A stretch of DNA of 15,320 nt from Thermoflexibacter sp. (GTDB lineage Bacteria; Bacteroidota; Bacteroidia; Cytophagales; Thermoflexibacteraceae). The DNA lies in the NCBI GenBank assembly GCA_025455345.1, contig JALOMS010000026.1:1-15320 (forward strand), in the 5' to 3' direction. The notes under the pieces were generated by a model that was not told where the DNA came from, made no database searches, and saw only the letters and a program-made list of their open reading frames with translations. Below, piece after piece: positions 1 to 7,265 of this stretch (its first letter is position 1; each line of letters begins with the position of its first letter). A program made the position numbers and the translations under genes.

Positions 1-740
1 CTTTGAGAAAGCATCTTGATAAAAGCACTTCCTATAATTGCGCCCTCTGCGTATTGATTAGCAACTTCAAAACTTTTTTTATCCGAGATTCCAAAACCAA
101 TCAGTTTAGGGATTGGTAGATTCATTGCTTTTATTCTTTGAAAATAAGGGATTTGCTCTTGGCTTGTTCCTTCTTTAGTTCCTGTGGTGCTTGCTGTCGA
201 AACCATATAAATAAATCCATTGGAAACCTTAGCTATTTGCTTGATTCTATCTTCAGAAGTTTGAGGAGTAATCAGAAAAATATTGGCTAAGCCATGAGTT
301 TCAAAGAGAGGCTGATAATCTTCTAAGTATTCTGTCATGGGCAAATCGGGTAATATTACCCCATCAATACCTATTTCCTCACATTGTTTACAAAACTTTT
401 CTATATCAAACTGAAGTACGGTATTGAGATAGCCCATGAGCAAAAGTGGAATATCTACTTTTTTGCGAATATCTTTAAGTTGGTCAAAAAGTAGATGAAG
501 AGTCATGCCGTTATCTATTGCTTTTTGACTACTTTTTTGGATAGTTTCCCCATCAGCCAAAGGGTCAGAAAAGGGCATTCCTATTTCTATCATATCAGCT
601 CCGCTATCTTGTAATGCTTTGATAATCAAAGTAGTGTCTTCAAGATTGGGGAATCCTGCGGTAAAATATATATTTAAGATATTTTTTTTAGTAGCAAAAG
701 TATGAGATAAGCGATTTTGTGTTAGTAAGTTATTATTCAT
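1..740 (-). CDS. trpA: Tryptophan synthase alpha subunit, 3' end cut by the window
   Basis: TrpA cleaves indole-3-glycerol phosphate to indole and glyceraldehyde-3-phosphate and passes indole to TrpB within the cytoplasmic alpha2-beta2 complex, the last step of tryptophan synthesis. Reading leftward from the ATG at 738-740 I translated 246 codons without a stop. Residues 49-64 hold the family signature around IEIG and PFSDPLADG, with the expected catalytic acids E52 and D63. The (beta/alpha)8 barrel continues through GVILPDLP and ends near GAIIGSAF. The family is usually about 250-270 residues, so only the last few are missing, outside the window. The gene directly upstream on this strand is a ClpP-family peptidase, not trpB, and an 11-bp inverted repeat lies in the gap between them. 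Identification is firm; the position of the other trp genes is unknown. Confidence 0.95.
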   Translation of the reverse strand, partial: MNNNLLTQNRLSHTFATKKNILNIYFTAGFPNLEDTTLIIKALQDSGADMIEIGMPFSDPLADGETIQKSSQKAIDNGMTLHLLFDQLKDIRKKVDIPLLLMGYLNTVLQFDIEKFCKQCEEIGIDGVILPDLPMTEYLEDYQPLFETHGLANIFLITPQTSEDRIKQIAKVSNGFIYMVSTASTTGTKEGTSQEQIPYFQRIKAMNLPIPKLIGFGISDKKSFEVANQYAEGAIIGSAFIKMLSQ

Positions 741-777
741 GGTATATATCTTTTGTATAATAATATGAATGAGTACT

Positions 778-830
778 ATAAAAATTGTATGCGTAAATAT
801 AAGAATATACTTTTCACACACAATTTTTAT
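778..830 (-). terminator. Inverted repeat between clpP and trpA, possible terminator or leader hairpin
   Basis: ATAAAAATTGT at 778-788 is an exact reverse complement of ACAATTTTTAT at 820-830, an 11-bp stem. After one mismatch, TG (790-791) can pair with CA (817-818). The repeat begins about 30 nt after the leftward peptidase stop codon and ends 37 nt before the trpA start. On the minus strand the 3' arm carries a T5 run, which would suit a weak intrinsic terminator. It could equally be a processing or stability hairpin, or part of a trpA leader. The stem is AT-rich, so its function is an inference. Confidence 0.4.
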
Positions 831-859
831 TTATATTATGACCAAACTTGCATATTCTT

Positions 860-1426
860 TTAAAACTTAGTCATAATTCCATCTACAATACCATAAGCGA
901 CTGATTCTTCTGCATTCATCCAATAATCGCGATTCATGTCTTTCATTACTCTCTCAAAAGGCTGATTACAATTATCAGCAAGCACTTTTGCGCCTAATTC
1001 CTTTACTTTCAGGATTTCTTTGGTTGCTATTTCTATATCTGAAGTAGAACCTTGCGCTCCTCCGCTCGGTTGGTGAATCATTACTCGTGCATTGGGGAAG
1101 ACTAAACGCCTACCTTTTTCACCTGCCGAGAGCAAAATAGACCCCATAGATGCCGCTAAACCCATGCAAATAGTAGCAACAGGCGAGGAGATAGCCTTCA
1201 TTGCGTCGTGAATTGCGAAACCTGAAGTTACCATACCGCCAGGGCTATTGATGTAGAGTATGATTTCTGTCCCAGGCTTTTCGAGTTCCAAATAGAAAAG
1301 TCTGTCAATGACGTGTTTGGCAGAATCATCATCTACCATTCCCCATAAGAAAATTTTTCGTTGCTCAAGCAACTTCTTCTCTATGCCGGGGAAATTGATT
1401 TTTTCAGCAATATTGTCTAATTCCAT
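860..1426 (-). CDS. clpP: ClpP-family serine peptidase, ATP-dependent Clp protease proteolytic subunit
   Basis: ClpP forms a double-heptamer chamber in the cytoplasm that degrades proteins unfolded by a Clp ATPase. The 188 residues cover the whole family fold. The Ser-His-Asp triad is visible: S93 in AASMG, H118 in VMIHQPSGG and D167 in NRDYWM. The oligomerisation and substrate-channel segment YINSPGG is at 58-64. The WG-x-VDD segment near the N-terminus and NRDYWM resemble the second ClpP lineage often found in Cytophagales rather than the copy paired with clpX; this is my inference from remembered family features. No clpX or tig gene is adjacent, unlike the usual tig-clpP-clpX arrangement. 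The ATG at 1424-1426 gives a normal family N-terminus with no long propeptide. A 26-bp imperfect hairpin lies about 80 nt upstream. Confidence 0.95.
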   Translation of the reverse strand: MELDNIAEKINFPGIEKKLLEQRKIFLWGMVDDDSAKHVIDRLFYLELEKPGTEIILYINSPGGMVTSGFAIHDAMKAISSPVATICMGLAASMGSILLSAGEKGRRLVFPNARVMIHQPSGGAQGSTSDIEIATKEILKVKELGAKVLADNCNQPFERVMKDMNRDYWMNAEESVAYGIVDGIMTKF

Positions 1427-1507
1427 GAGTATTATATATGATAAATTAAAACTAAGATTCTTTTATAACATTCTCAACTCCCTCAACAAATCTTACACCT
1501 TTTATTG

Positions 1508-1533
1508 CTATCTGACAAACTGTCAGTGGATAG
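1508..1533 (-). promoter_or_regulatory. Imperfect hairpin between the APH-like kinase gene and clpP
   Basis: CTGACA (1512-1517) and TGTCAG (1521-1526) form a perfect 6-bp inverted repeat around AAC. Outside it, CTAT (1508-1511) pairs with ATAG (1530-1533) across a 3-nt bulge (TGG), giving ten pairs in all. It lies 34 nt downstream of the leftward kinase gene's stop codon and 81 nt upstream of the clpP start. On the minus strand no T-run follows, so a classical intrinsic terminator is doubtful. It may be a transcript 3' end structure or an operator for clpP. The symmetry is seen; the role is inferred. Confidence 0.35.
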
Positions 1534-1567
1534 TGCTATTTTTGTCAAAAGATTTGCAAGCGATATG

Positions 1568-2647
1568 CTAAATTTGCCCACTTCTAATAGCTTTTTCAGC
1601 ACATTGTCCGCAGGCATAAACCATATAAATAAGATTTGCAAATCTTTGGTCTTGTGTAAATCCTTTTTTGTAACGAGCATAAATCTGTTGGATAATTACA
1701 CCAATTTTAAAACAACCAAAGGCATAATAAAAAACCATTTTTGGGAGTAATTCTTGGGCATTTTGATTTGTCTGTGCTGCATATCGCTCTACTACTTCTT
1801 GCCTACTTAGATTTCCAGCAAAAGAAGTTAAAGAAAAGTTTTTCAGTAAATCAGGGTCTCCTTCCTGCGCCCAATACCCCAAAGTCGTTCCTAAGTCCAT
1901 CAAAGGGTCTCCAATCGTAGCCATTTCCCAGTCCAATACTGCGATAATATCATCAAGTTTTTCAGGATTTAGAACAATATTATCGTATTTGTAATCATTG
2001 TGAATCAGTGAAGGGGTATTGTCCATAGGCAGATTTGCCAAAAGCCAAGTGGCAGTTTCATTCATACTATTTACTGTATCAGTTTCTGCTTTCTTGTATC
2101 TCTCTGTCCAGCCCTCGACTTGCCGTCTTACATATCCTTCTGGCTTGCCCAATTCTTTTAATTTGTACTTTTCAATATCTATTTGGTGTATCTCCGCAAG
2201 ATTGTCTATGGTAGCAATGGAAATAGCGCGCATAAGCGCAGGAGTCAATGTTACCCCTTTGGGGGGCTTCTGTCTAAGTATGACTCCCTTCACTCTTTCC
2301 ATCATATAAAACTCCGCACCTATAATGCTTATATCATTGCTATAAATCAGTGGTTGTGGCACTTTATTGTATGCCTTAGCTATATTTTTTAGTATGTTGT
2401 ACTCTCTTTGCATATCGTGAGCAGACTTGATATTGGCACCAAAAGGAGGACGGCGTAAGACAAATTCCTTTGTCCCAACGGCAACCATGTATGTTAGATT
2501 AGAAAAGCCCGAAGGAAATTGAGAAATACTAATTTCTCCTTGTAAATCAGGTATTTCTTGATTCAAAAAGTTCTTTAGTTTAGCTATATCGAGTTCTTCT
2601 CCTTGCCGAATACCTTGTGGCGTATCAATACCTATCTGATTCTCCAT
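1568..2647 (-). CDS. APH-fold phosphotransferase, ACAD10/ACAD11 kinase-domain type
   Basis: This 359-residue cytoplasmic protein has the aminoglycoside/choline-kinase-like fold. The N-lobe segment with FPSGFSN near residue 44 and FVLRRPP at 62-68 resembles the nucleotide-binding lobe of the ACAD10/ACAD11-related family. The Brenner-type catalytic loop HNDYKYDN is at 216-223 with D218 and N223, and the metal-binding LDWE is at 238-241, followed by GDPLMDLG. In animals the related kinase domain is fused to an acyl-CoA dehydrogenase and acts in hydroxy-acyl-CoA breakdown; bacterial members are often stand-alone and commonly lie near fatty-acid oxidation genes. No such gene is adjacent here, so the substrate is unknown. 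A drug-resistance role is less likely given these motifs. A TAnnTTTG box lies 143 nt upstream of the ATG. Confidence 0.85.
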   Translation of the reverse strand: MENQIGIDTPQGIRQGEELDIAKLKNFLNQEIPDLQGEISISQFPSGFSNLTYMVAVGTKEFVLRRPPFGANIKSAHDMQREYNILKNIAKAYNKVPQPLIYSNDISIIGAEFYMMERVKGVILRQKPPKGVTLTPALMRAISIATIDNLAEIHQIDIEKYKLKELGKPEGYVRRQVEGWTERYKKAETDTVNSMNETATWLLANLPMDNTPSLIHNDYKYDNIVLNPEKLDDIIAVLDWEMATIGDPLMDLGTTLGYWAQEGDPDLLKNFSLTSFAGNLSRQEVVERYAAQTNQNAQELLPKMVFYYAFGCFKIGVIIQQIYARYKKGFTQDQRFANLIYMVYACGQCAEKAIRSGQI

Positions 2648-2895
2648 ACGTTATAAAAATTAGCCTAATAAAAATAATAAAATCATTACGAACTTGGACT
2701 TCCTTTATGAGTTTTTAAGCTCAGTACATATCTTCTTTACTTTGCCTGTTCCAATAAAAGTTTTCTAATGGAATATTGTCATAGACAGTTCAAAAATAGT
2801 TTTCTTTTTTGTTTTTTTAAGCAAAAACTCCTTACTTTTCCAATCATTTTCATCTATTGTCTTGGTTTTATACTTAATTAATCTCCTTTAGCCTT
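2648..2895. promoter_or_regulatory. Divergent intergenic region with a leftward -7 box (TATTTTTG)
   Basis: This 248-bp gap separates the leftward kinase gene from the rightward transporter and should hold promoters for both. On the minus strand TATTTTTG (plus positions 2791-2798) matches the Bacteroidota -7 consensus TAnnTTTG. A TTTG lies 23 nt upstream of it (plus 2822-2825), slightly farther than usual for a -33 element. The predicted kinase leader would be about 140 nt. No exact rightward TAnnTTTG was found; TACTTTG near 2734-2740 is one base short of the consensus spacing. There is no clear ribosome binding site before the transporter ATG. Confidence 0.35.
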
Positions 2896-4176
2896 ATGCT
2901 TAACATTCAGAAGAAACTTTCTAACGCCTTTTATGTCATTCTTAGCTTACCTTCTACGGCAATGGGTTTTGCGCTTTCCGTACAGATAGCCGCGCTAAGT
3001 TGGATTCTAACGACCAAATATCATCTTAATATCGAAGATGTGGGTTATGTATGGGCTTCAGGTCCTTTGGCGGGCATTATTGGTCAGGTAGTAGTAGGTA
3101 TTATTAGCGATAAAGTATGGCTTGGTGGTGGCAGAAGACGACCTTTTATCTTAGTAGGCGGGATATTGGCTTCATTAATGTTGCTGTCCCTCCCTAATAT
3201 CGACAAAATTGGGGAGATTTTGGGCGCAACAGATATTCTGTGGGTGGCGATTGTGGTGGCTTTAGTCTTAGATTTATCTATCAATGTGAGTTTTAACCCT
3301 ACGCGTTCTATCATTGCAGACGTAACTCCCGAGGGCGAATATCGCACCAAAGGCTATACATGGATGCAGACTATTTCTGGAATGTTTGGCGTACTTGCCT
3401 ATTTGATTAGTGTATTTTTAGGCAATTATACACTTATTTATTTGGGTGTATTTTTAGTGTTTTTGTTTTCTTTTATTCCTCCTTTTTTTATCCAAGAGCC
3501 AGAAGTTTTGTCTATGGGCAGTGAAGAAGACTCCCGCCGACAGCAGAGAAAGACAGAATTTGTTGAATTATTCAAGATTTATTTCGCTCATGCTTTTACA
3601 TGGTTGGGTGTTCAGACCATGTTTGTTTTTGCCTTTGCGTATTTCAAGCAAAAAATGAATCCTTTAGCTAATCCCTTATCAGATAATGAGTTAGGACAAA
3701 TGATAAGCATCTCATTTGCTATTTTGAACACTGTTGGCTTCTTATTACCTTCAGCTATATTAGAACCTCTTTCCAGAAAGATAGGTAGAGTAAAAACTCA
3801 TGCTTTATCTATTGGACTGATGTCTTTGGGGTATTTGGGTATAGTCTTATGGGGGGGAACTATTCAGGTCTTTTATGTACTTATGGCAGTAGTTGGCATA
3901 GGTTGGGCGGCTACAGTCAGCCTTCCCTTTGCGATAATGACCGAAAAAATAGACAAAAACAGAACTGGTTTTTTTATGGGAATCTTTAATCTATCAGTAG
4001 TTTTGCCGCAGTTGGCAGTAAGCGTATTTTTTGGGAAAATGATAAACGAGGCTACAGATAAGAATTTAGTTTTCATTATTTGTGCAATTACTTTGGCTAT
4101 TTCTGCGGTACTTTGGCTGTTAGTCAAGGAAAGCCAATCTAATACTCCTATTACCCTAAGCGGAGGAGGGCATTAG
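2896..4176 (+). CDS. MFS transporter, SLC45-like (sucrose/maltose:proton symporter type)
   Basis: This is a 426-residue inner-membrane protein with about twelve hydrophobic segments, the normal layout for a major facilitator. GGRRRP at 78-83, between the second and third helices, and the NPTRSIIAD segment at 134-142 resemble the SLC45/GPH-type sugar symporters, which move sucrose, maltose or related glycosides with protons. A charged loop around 204-226 (EEDSRRQQRKTE) separates the two six-helix halves. No glycoside hydrolase or sugar regulator lies beside it, so the substrate cannot be read from context. The ATG at 2896 gives a short N-terminus (about 10 residues) before the first helix, typical for the family. 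The gene is followed by a small membrane-protein ORF in the same direction. Confidence 0.85.
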   Translation: MLNIQKKLSNAFYVILSLPSTAMGFALSVQIAALSWILTTKYHLNIEDVGYVWASGPLAGIIGQVVVGIISDKVWLGGGRRRPFILVGGILASLMLLSLPNIDKIGEILGATDILWVAIVVALVLDLSINVSFNPTRSIIADVTPEGEYRTKGYTWMQTISGMFGVLAYLISVFLGNYTLIYLGVFLVFLFSFIPPFFIQEPEVLSMGSEEDSRRQQRKTEFVELFKIYFAHAFTWLGVQTMFVFAFAYFKQKMNPLANPLSDNELGQMISISFAILNTVGFLLPSAILEPLSRKIGRVKTHALSIGLMSLGYLGIVLWGGTIQVFYVLMAVVGIGWAATVSLPFAIMTEKIDKNRTGFFMGIFNLSVVLPQLAVSVFFGKMINEATDKNLVFIICAITLAISAVLWLLVKESQSNTPITLSGGGH

Positions 4177-4255
4177 ATAGCTAAGTCAAAACACGTAAAA
4201 TCCTATAAAATACAATCAGCATTTGGTTTGTTAGTATCCAAAAACATAAAATTTC

Positions 4256-4498
4256 ATGAACAAAGTAACTAAAGACTTTATCAATAAAGAATTAAGAATC
4301 TGTACAGTATTTATATTCATCATTCTGGCGGCAAAGTTTTTACCCGCACTTTTTTCTCTGAGCGGTAAGTCTCCTTTTTATGAAACTTATTATCATGAGT
4401 CTGTCCCTATTGGTTTTTTAAATTTATTGATTATTTTATTTTTTATAAGGCTGATTATTAAGATATTATTATTCTTTTTACTAAAAAAAGGCAAATAG
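4256..4498 (+). CDS. Small membrane protein of unknown function
   Basis: I do not recognise this 80-residue ORF. It predicts two hydrophobic segments, about 16-34 and 51-76, joined by a polar loop with KSPFYETYYHES, and ends in a basic tail (KKGK). That pattern suits a small two-helix inner-membrane protein. It lies 79 bp after the transporter gene and 114 bp before the preferred hemF start, in the same direction as both. No Shine-Dalgarno is seen, as usual in this lineage. In favour of a real gene are the clean start, the membrane topology and the otherwise empty gap. Against it are the short length and high AT content, which favour spurious hydrophobic ORFs. Confidence 0.45.
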   Translation: MNKVTKDFINKELRICTVFIFIILAAKFLPALFSLSGKSPFYETYYHESVPIGFLNLLIILFFIRLIIKILLFFLLKKGK

Positions 4499-4548
4499 TG
4501 ATAAATGTCATTTTTACGTTTTTCATTTATTTTTAGCTTTGCGCCAAG

Positions 4549-4556
4549 TACATTTG
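4549..4556 (+). promoter_or_regulatory. -7 promoter box (TACATTTG) for hemF
   Basis: TACATTTG is an exact TAnnTTTG match ending 56 nt before the preferred hemF ATG at 4613. It lies downstream of the in-frame ATG at 4505, so a transcript starting here would exclude that earlier start. No good TTG/TTTG is seen at -33 spacing, so this is a half-supported promoter. Confidence 0.4.
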
Positions 4557-4612
4557 GGAAAGTATTATTTTCATTCATAAGAAATACAAAAAACAGCAAA
4601 ATATTGAGTACA

Positions 4613-5521
4613 ATGAAAAAAGAAGAAATCGCTCAGTGGTTTCAAAGATTACAAGATGATATTTGTAAAGCATTAGAAGAAGCAGATGGAAAGGCTCTAT
4701 TTCAAGAAGATTATTGGCAGAGGGAAGGTGGCGGTGGTGGTCGTTCCCGCATTATTCAGAATGGAGGCGTTTTAGAAAAGGGAGGCGTTGGCTTTTCAGC
4801 AGTGCATGGAGCCATGTCTGACAAACTTTTGCAAATGATGAACTTGGCAAATAATGCTCCCATTGACTTTTTTGCTACAGGAGTTTCTATTGTCTTGCAT
4901 CCTATCAGCCCAATGGTGCCAATTATTCATAAAAATGTAAGATATTTTGAAATGAGCAATGGAACTTGGTGGTTTGGTGGAGGAATAGACCTCACTCCTC
5001 ACTATATAGATAAATCTGATGCACAATGGTTCCACCACCAACTCAAAGAAGTATGCGATAAGCACCACGCAAATTTTTATGCTGAATATAAAAGATGGGC
5101 AGATGACTATTTCTTTCTCAAACATCGCAACGAAACCAGAGGCATAGGAGGCATTTTCTTTGACTATCTCAACGAAGCAAATACAGGACTCTCTAAAGAA
5201 CAACTCTTTGATTTTGTGAAAGATGTAGGACAAGCCTTTGCTCCTATTTACACGCATTTTATGAATAAAAACAAGCACCTCCTCTATGGAGAAGCAGAGT
5301 TGCACTGGCAGAGAATCCGTAGGGGGCGTTATGTGGAGTTTAATTTGGTATGGGATAGAGGAACAAAGTTTGGTTTAGAAACCGATGGAAGGACAGAGTC
5401 TATTCTGATGAGTTTGCCTCCCCAAGCAAATTGGCTGTACAATTATCAGCCACAACCCCATACAAAAGAAGCAGAAACCCAATCTTTATTACAAAAAGGG
5501 ATTGATTGGTTAGATGGATAA
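4613..5521 (+). CDS. hemF: Oxygen-dependent coproporphyrinogen III oxidase
   Basis: HemF oxidatively decarboxylates coproporphyrinogen III to protoporphyrinogen IX in the cytoplasm, using O2, in haem synthesis. Starting at 4613 the protein has 302 residues, the normal family size. Glycine-rich GGGGGRSRII (39-48), GTWWFGGGIDLTPHY (117-131), RNETRGIGGIFFDYL (172-186) and GRYVEFNLVWDRGTKFGL (238-255) are all family hallmarks. The frame is open back to an ATG at 4505, adding 36 residues (rich in F, S and R) that do not resemble HemF. Because a TAnnTTTG box lies between the two starts, I prefer 4613. The gene converges on the deacetylase gene, with a 33-bp gap. Confidence 0.96.
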   Translation: MKKEEIAQWFQRLQDDICKALEEADGKALFQEDYWQREGGGGGRSRIIQNGGVLEKGGVGFSAVHGAMSDKLLQMMNLANNAPIDFFATGVSIVLHPISPMVPIIHKNVRYFEMSNGTWWFGGGIDLTPHYIDKSDAQWFHHQLKEVCDKHHANFYAEYKRWADDYFFLKHRNETRGIGGIFFDYLNEANTGLSKEQLFDFVKDVGQAFAPIYTHFMNKNKHLLYGEAELHWQRIRRGRYVEFNLVWDRGTKFGLETDGRTESILMSLPPQANWLYNYQPQPHTKEAETQSLLQKGIDWLDG

Positions 5522-5538
5522 ACTTACCAGATTACATT

Positions 5539-5564
5539 GGGTTTAGCACTATTTTTATAAACCC
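5539..5564. terminator. Inverted repeat between convergent hemF and deacetylase genes
   Basis: GGGTTTA (5539-5545) and TAAACCC (5558-5564) form a perfect 7-bp stem around a 12-nt loop. It lies just after the hemF stop and overlaps the last codons and stop of the leftward deacetylase gene. The position suits a shared bidirectional terminator. Neither strand shows a T-run right after the stem, so intrinsic termination is weakly supported. Confidence 0.3.
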
Positions 5565-6178
5565 TCAAATCTAAATCCTTGATTGCTAAACCTTTCTAAA
5601 TATTTTGGAAGTGTATAGTATAAGTTTTTTTTTGCTTTGATACTATCATGAAACACGATGATAGAGCCTTTTTTAGTATAACGAATACTTTTTTCTAAGC
5701 AAGTCTTTTCATCTAAACTTTGGTCAAAATCCCCAGAAAGTACATTCCACATGATTATTTTATATTTTTCTTCTTCTCGCAAAGCCAGACTTTGGGCAGA
5801 GGTGAGTTTGCCGTGAGGAGGACGAAAAAGTTTCTTACTATATGCTGACAAATAGTCTTCACAGCGTAGCACATTCTCCAAATAATCTTTTTTTAGGCAT
5901 TTCCACCCATTGAGATGATTAAATGTATGATTGCCAATCGTATGACCGTCTTTGACTATCTGCTCAAAAATGAAAGGATTTTTGCGAATATTATCTCCAA
6001 CACAAAAAAAGGTTGCCTTTGCTTGGTATTGCTTAAGTAGAGAAAGTACCCAAGGAGTTACTTCAGGAATAGGACCATCATCAAAACTAAGATAAATTAT
6101 AGACTCATCAACGGACATTTCCCAAATAAAATGAGGGAAAAGACGTTGAATAAAATGGTTGGTAAAATGCAAATACAT
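5555..6178 (-). CDS. Polysaccharide deacetylase, NodB domain (carbohydrate esterase family 4)
   Basis: The protein is a metal-dependent N- or O-deacetylase of polysaccharides, probably cell-wall or envelope glycans. Its 207 residues are little more than one NodB domain. Motif 1 is SFDDGP at 31-36 (D33, D34), motif 2 is HTFNH at 84-88 supplying the two metal-binding histidines, motif 3 is RPPHG at 119-123 (the usual tyrosine replaced by histidine), and the last motif is FHD at 176-178 with the catalytic histidine. All metal and catalytic positions are present. The N-terminus is moderately hydrophobic but lacks a clear signal peptide, so the protein may act in the cytoplasm or be membrane-associated. 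It starts 6 bp after atpG and is almost certainly co-transcribed with it. The true substrate is not visible from the sequence. Confidence 0.9.
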   Translation of the reverse strand: MYLHFTNHFIQRLFPHFIWEMSVDESIIYLSFDDGPIPEVTPWVLSLLKQYQAKATFFCVGDNIRKNPFIFEQIVKDGHTIGNHTFNHLNGWKCLKKDYLENVLRCEDYLSAYSKKLFRPPHGKLTSAQSLALREEEKYKIIMWNVLSGDFDQSLDEKTCLEKSIRYTKKGSIIVFHDSIKAKKNLYYTLPKYLERFSNQGFRFEGL

Positions 6179-6184
6179 AATATT

Positions 6185-7075
6185 TTAACCATTAGCCAAA
6201 GCCTCAGCACCACCAACAATTTCTAAAATTTCTTTGGTAATTGCCGCCTGACGAGTACGATTATAAGTCAGTTTCAATTCTTTGAGTAACTCACCCGCAT
6301 TATCCGTTGCTTTGTCCATTGCTGTCATACGCGCCCCATGTTCGGAAGCATTGGATTCTAAGAGAGAACGATATAACTGCACTTTCAAAGTTTTTGGCAA
6401 TAATTCAGCTATAATCTGTTCTTTTTCAGGCTCGTAAATGTAATCTGCCTTATTTGCTCCCTTTTGTTTATCATTAGATTTGGATAGTTGGAGGGGGAGC
6501 ATTTGCTCTTGACGTATGATTTGGGTAGCTACATTCTTGAATTCATTATAGATAATTACTACTTCGTCAAACTCATGATTAGCAAAGGATTGCATGGCAT
6601 ACTCTGCGGCATATTTCGCACTATCAAAAGAGAGTTTTGAAAAAAGTTCTGTATATGTTTCTATGAGTTTGAAATTGCGTCTTTTAAAATAATCTCTGCC
6701 TTTTTTCCCAATTGTCAGTATGCTTACTTTTCCTTTGTGATGTTGGTCGGCATATTTATCATTGAGTAAGGACAATATAGACTTGATGATATTAGAATTA
6801 AAGCCACCACAAAGCCCTCTATCAGAAGTAACAGCAATAATGAGTACGTTATTGACAGGTCTTTCTTGGGCGTAAGTTCCTAAATTACCCAATTCTGAGT
6901 TGCTTAATACGTTGGTAACTATATCTCCCAAGCGTTTTGAATATGGGCGCATCTGTATGCTTTTATCTTGTGCTTTACGCAACTTCGCCGCAGAAACCAT
7001 TTTCATGGCTTTTGTGATTTGTTGGGTTGACCTAACAGAGTTTATTCTATTTCTAACTTCCTTTAAACTTGGCAT
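6185..7075 (-). CDS. atpG: ATP synthase F1 gamma subunit
   Basis: AtpG is the central rotating shaft of the F1 motor and couples proton flow through Fo to ATP synthesis at the inner membrane. The 296 residues show the diagnostic terminal helices: an N-terminal one with RNRINSVRSTQQITKAMKMV (8-27) and a C-terminal one with TRQAAITKEILEIVGGAEAL. SDRGLCGGFN at 84-93 is the conserved core motif. Length is normal for the family. The usual preceding gene atpA is absent: the next gene upstream on this strand is batD, 190 bp away. The deacetylase gene follows at 6 bp. A TAnnTTTG box 55 nt before the ATG suggests its own promoter. Confidence 0.97.
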   Translation of the reverse strand: MPSLKEVRNRINSVRSTQQITKAMKMVSAAKLRKAQDKSIQMRPYSKRLGDIVTNVLSNSELGNLGTYAQERPVNNVLIIAVTSDRGLCGGFNSNIIKSILSLLNDKYADQHHKGKVSILTIGKKGRDYFKRRNFKLIETYTELFSKLSFDSAKYAAEYAMQSFANHEFDEVVIIYNEFKNVATQIIRQEQMLPLQLSKSNDKQKGANKADYIYEPEKEQIIAELLPKTLKVQLYRSLLESNASEHGARMTAMDKATDNAGELLKELKLTYNRTRQAAITKEILEIVGGAEALANG

Positions 7076-7130
7076 TTTTGAAAAGTAGTTTATTAAATAT
7101 CTTCTATATGAAGGAGTTATGCTTTTGTTT

Positions 7131-7138
7131 CAAAATTA
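7131..7138 (-). promoter_or_regulatory. -7 promoter box (TAATTTTG) for atpG
   Basis: The minus strand reads TAATTTTG here, an exact TAnnTTTG match ending 55 nt before the atpG start. No convincing -33 TTG is seen at the usual spacing. The rest of the 190-bp gap to batD shows nothing else I can support. Confidence 0.4.
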
Positions 7139-7265
7139 ATCGCAATTATAGCTAATAATTTGGAAATAGTCTAAGGTTTGGTAAAAAAGTTTTAGCATAT
7201 AATCTGAAGAAAAGTAGCTCTCTTATCTATAAATTTCTTGCAAACATTGGACGCAAAGAGCATTA

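Noticed and set aside
1568..2647. Aminoglycoside resistance gene
   Set aside because: The fold is shared, but the sequence motifs fit the ACAD10/11-type kinase group better, and there is no mobile context.
4222..4242. TTTGG/CCAAA short inverted repeat after the transporter gene
   Set aside because: Only five pairs with an 11-nt loop; expected by chance in AT-rich DNA.
4505..4612. Longer hemF start adding 36 residues
   Set aside because: The extension is not HemF-like, and a TAnnTTTG promoter box lies downstream of this ATG; the 302-residue form matches the family.
4796..5305. A 169-codon open frame on the minus strand opposite hemF
   Set aside because: It is fully antisense to conserved HemF motifs and resembles no known family.
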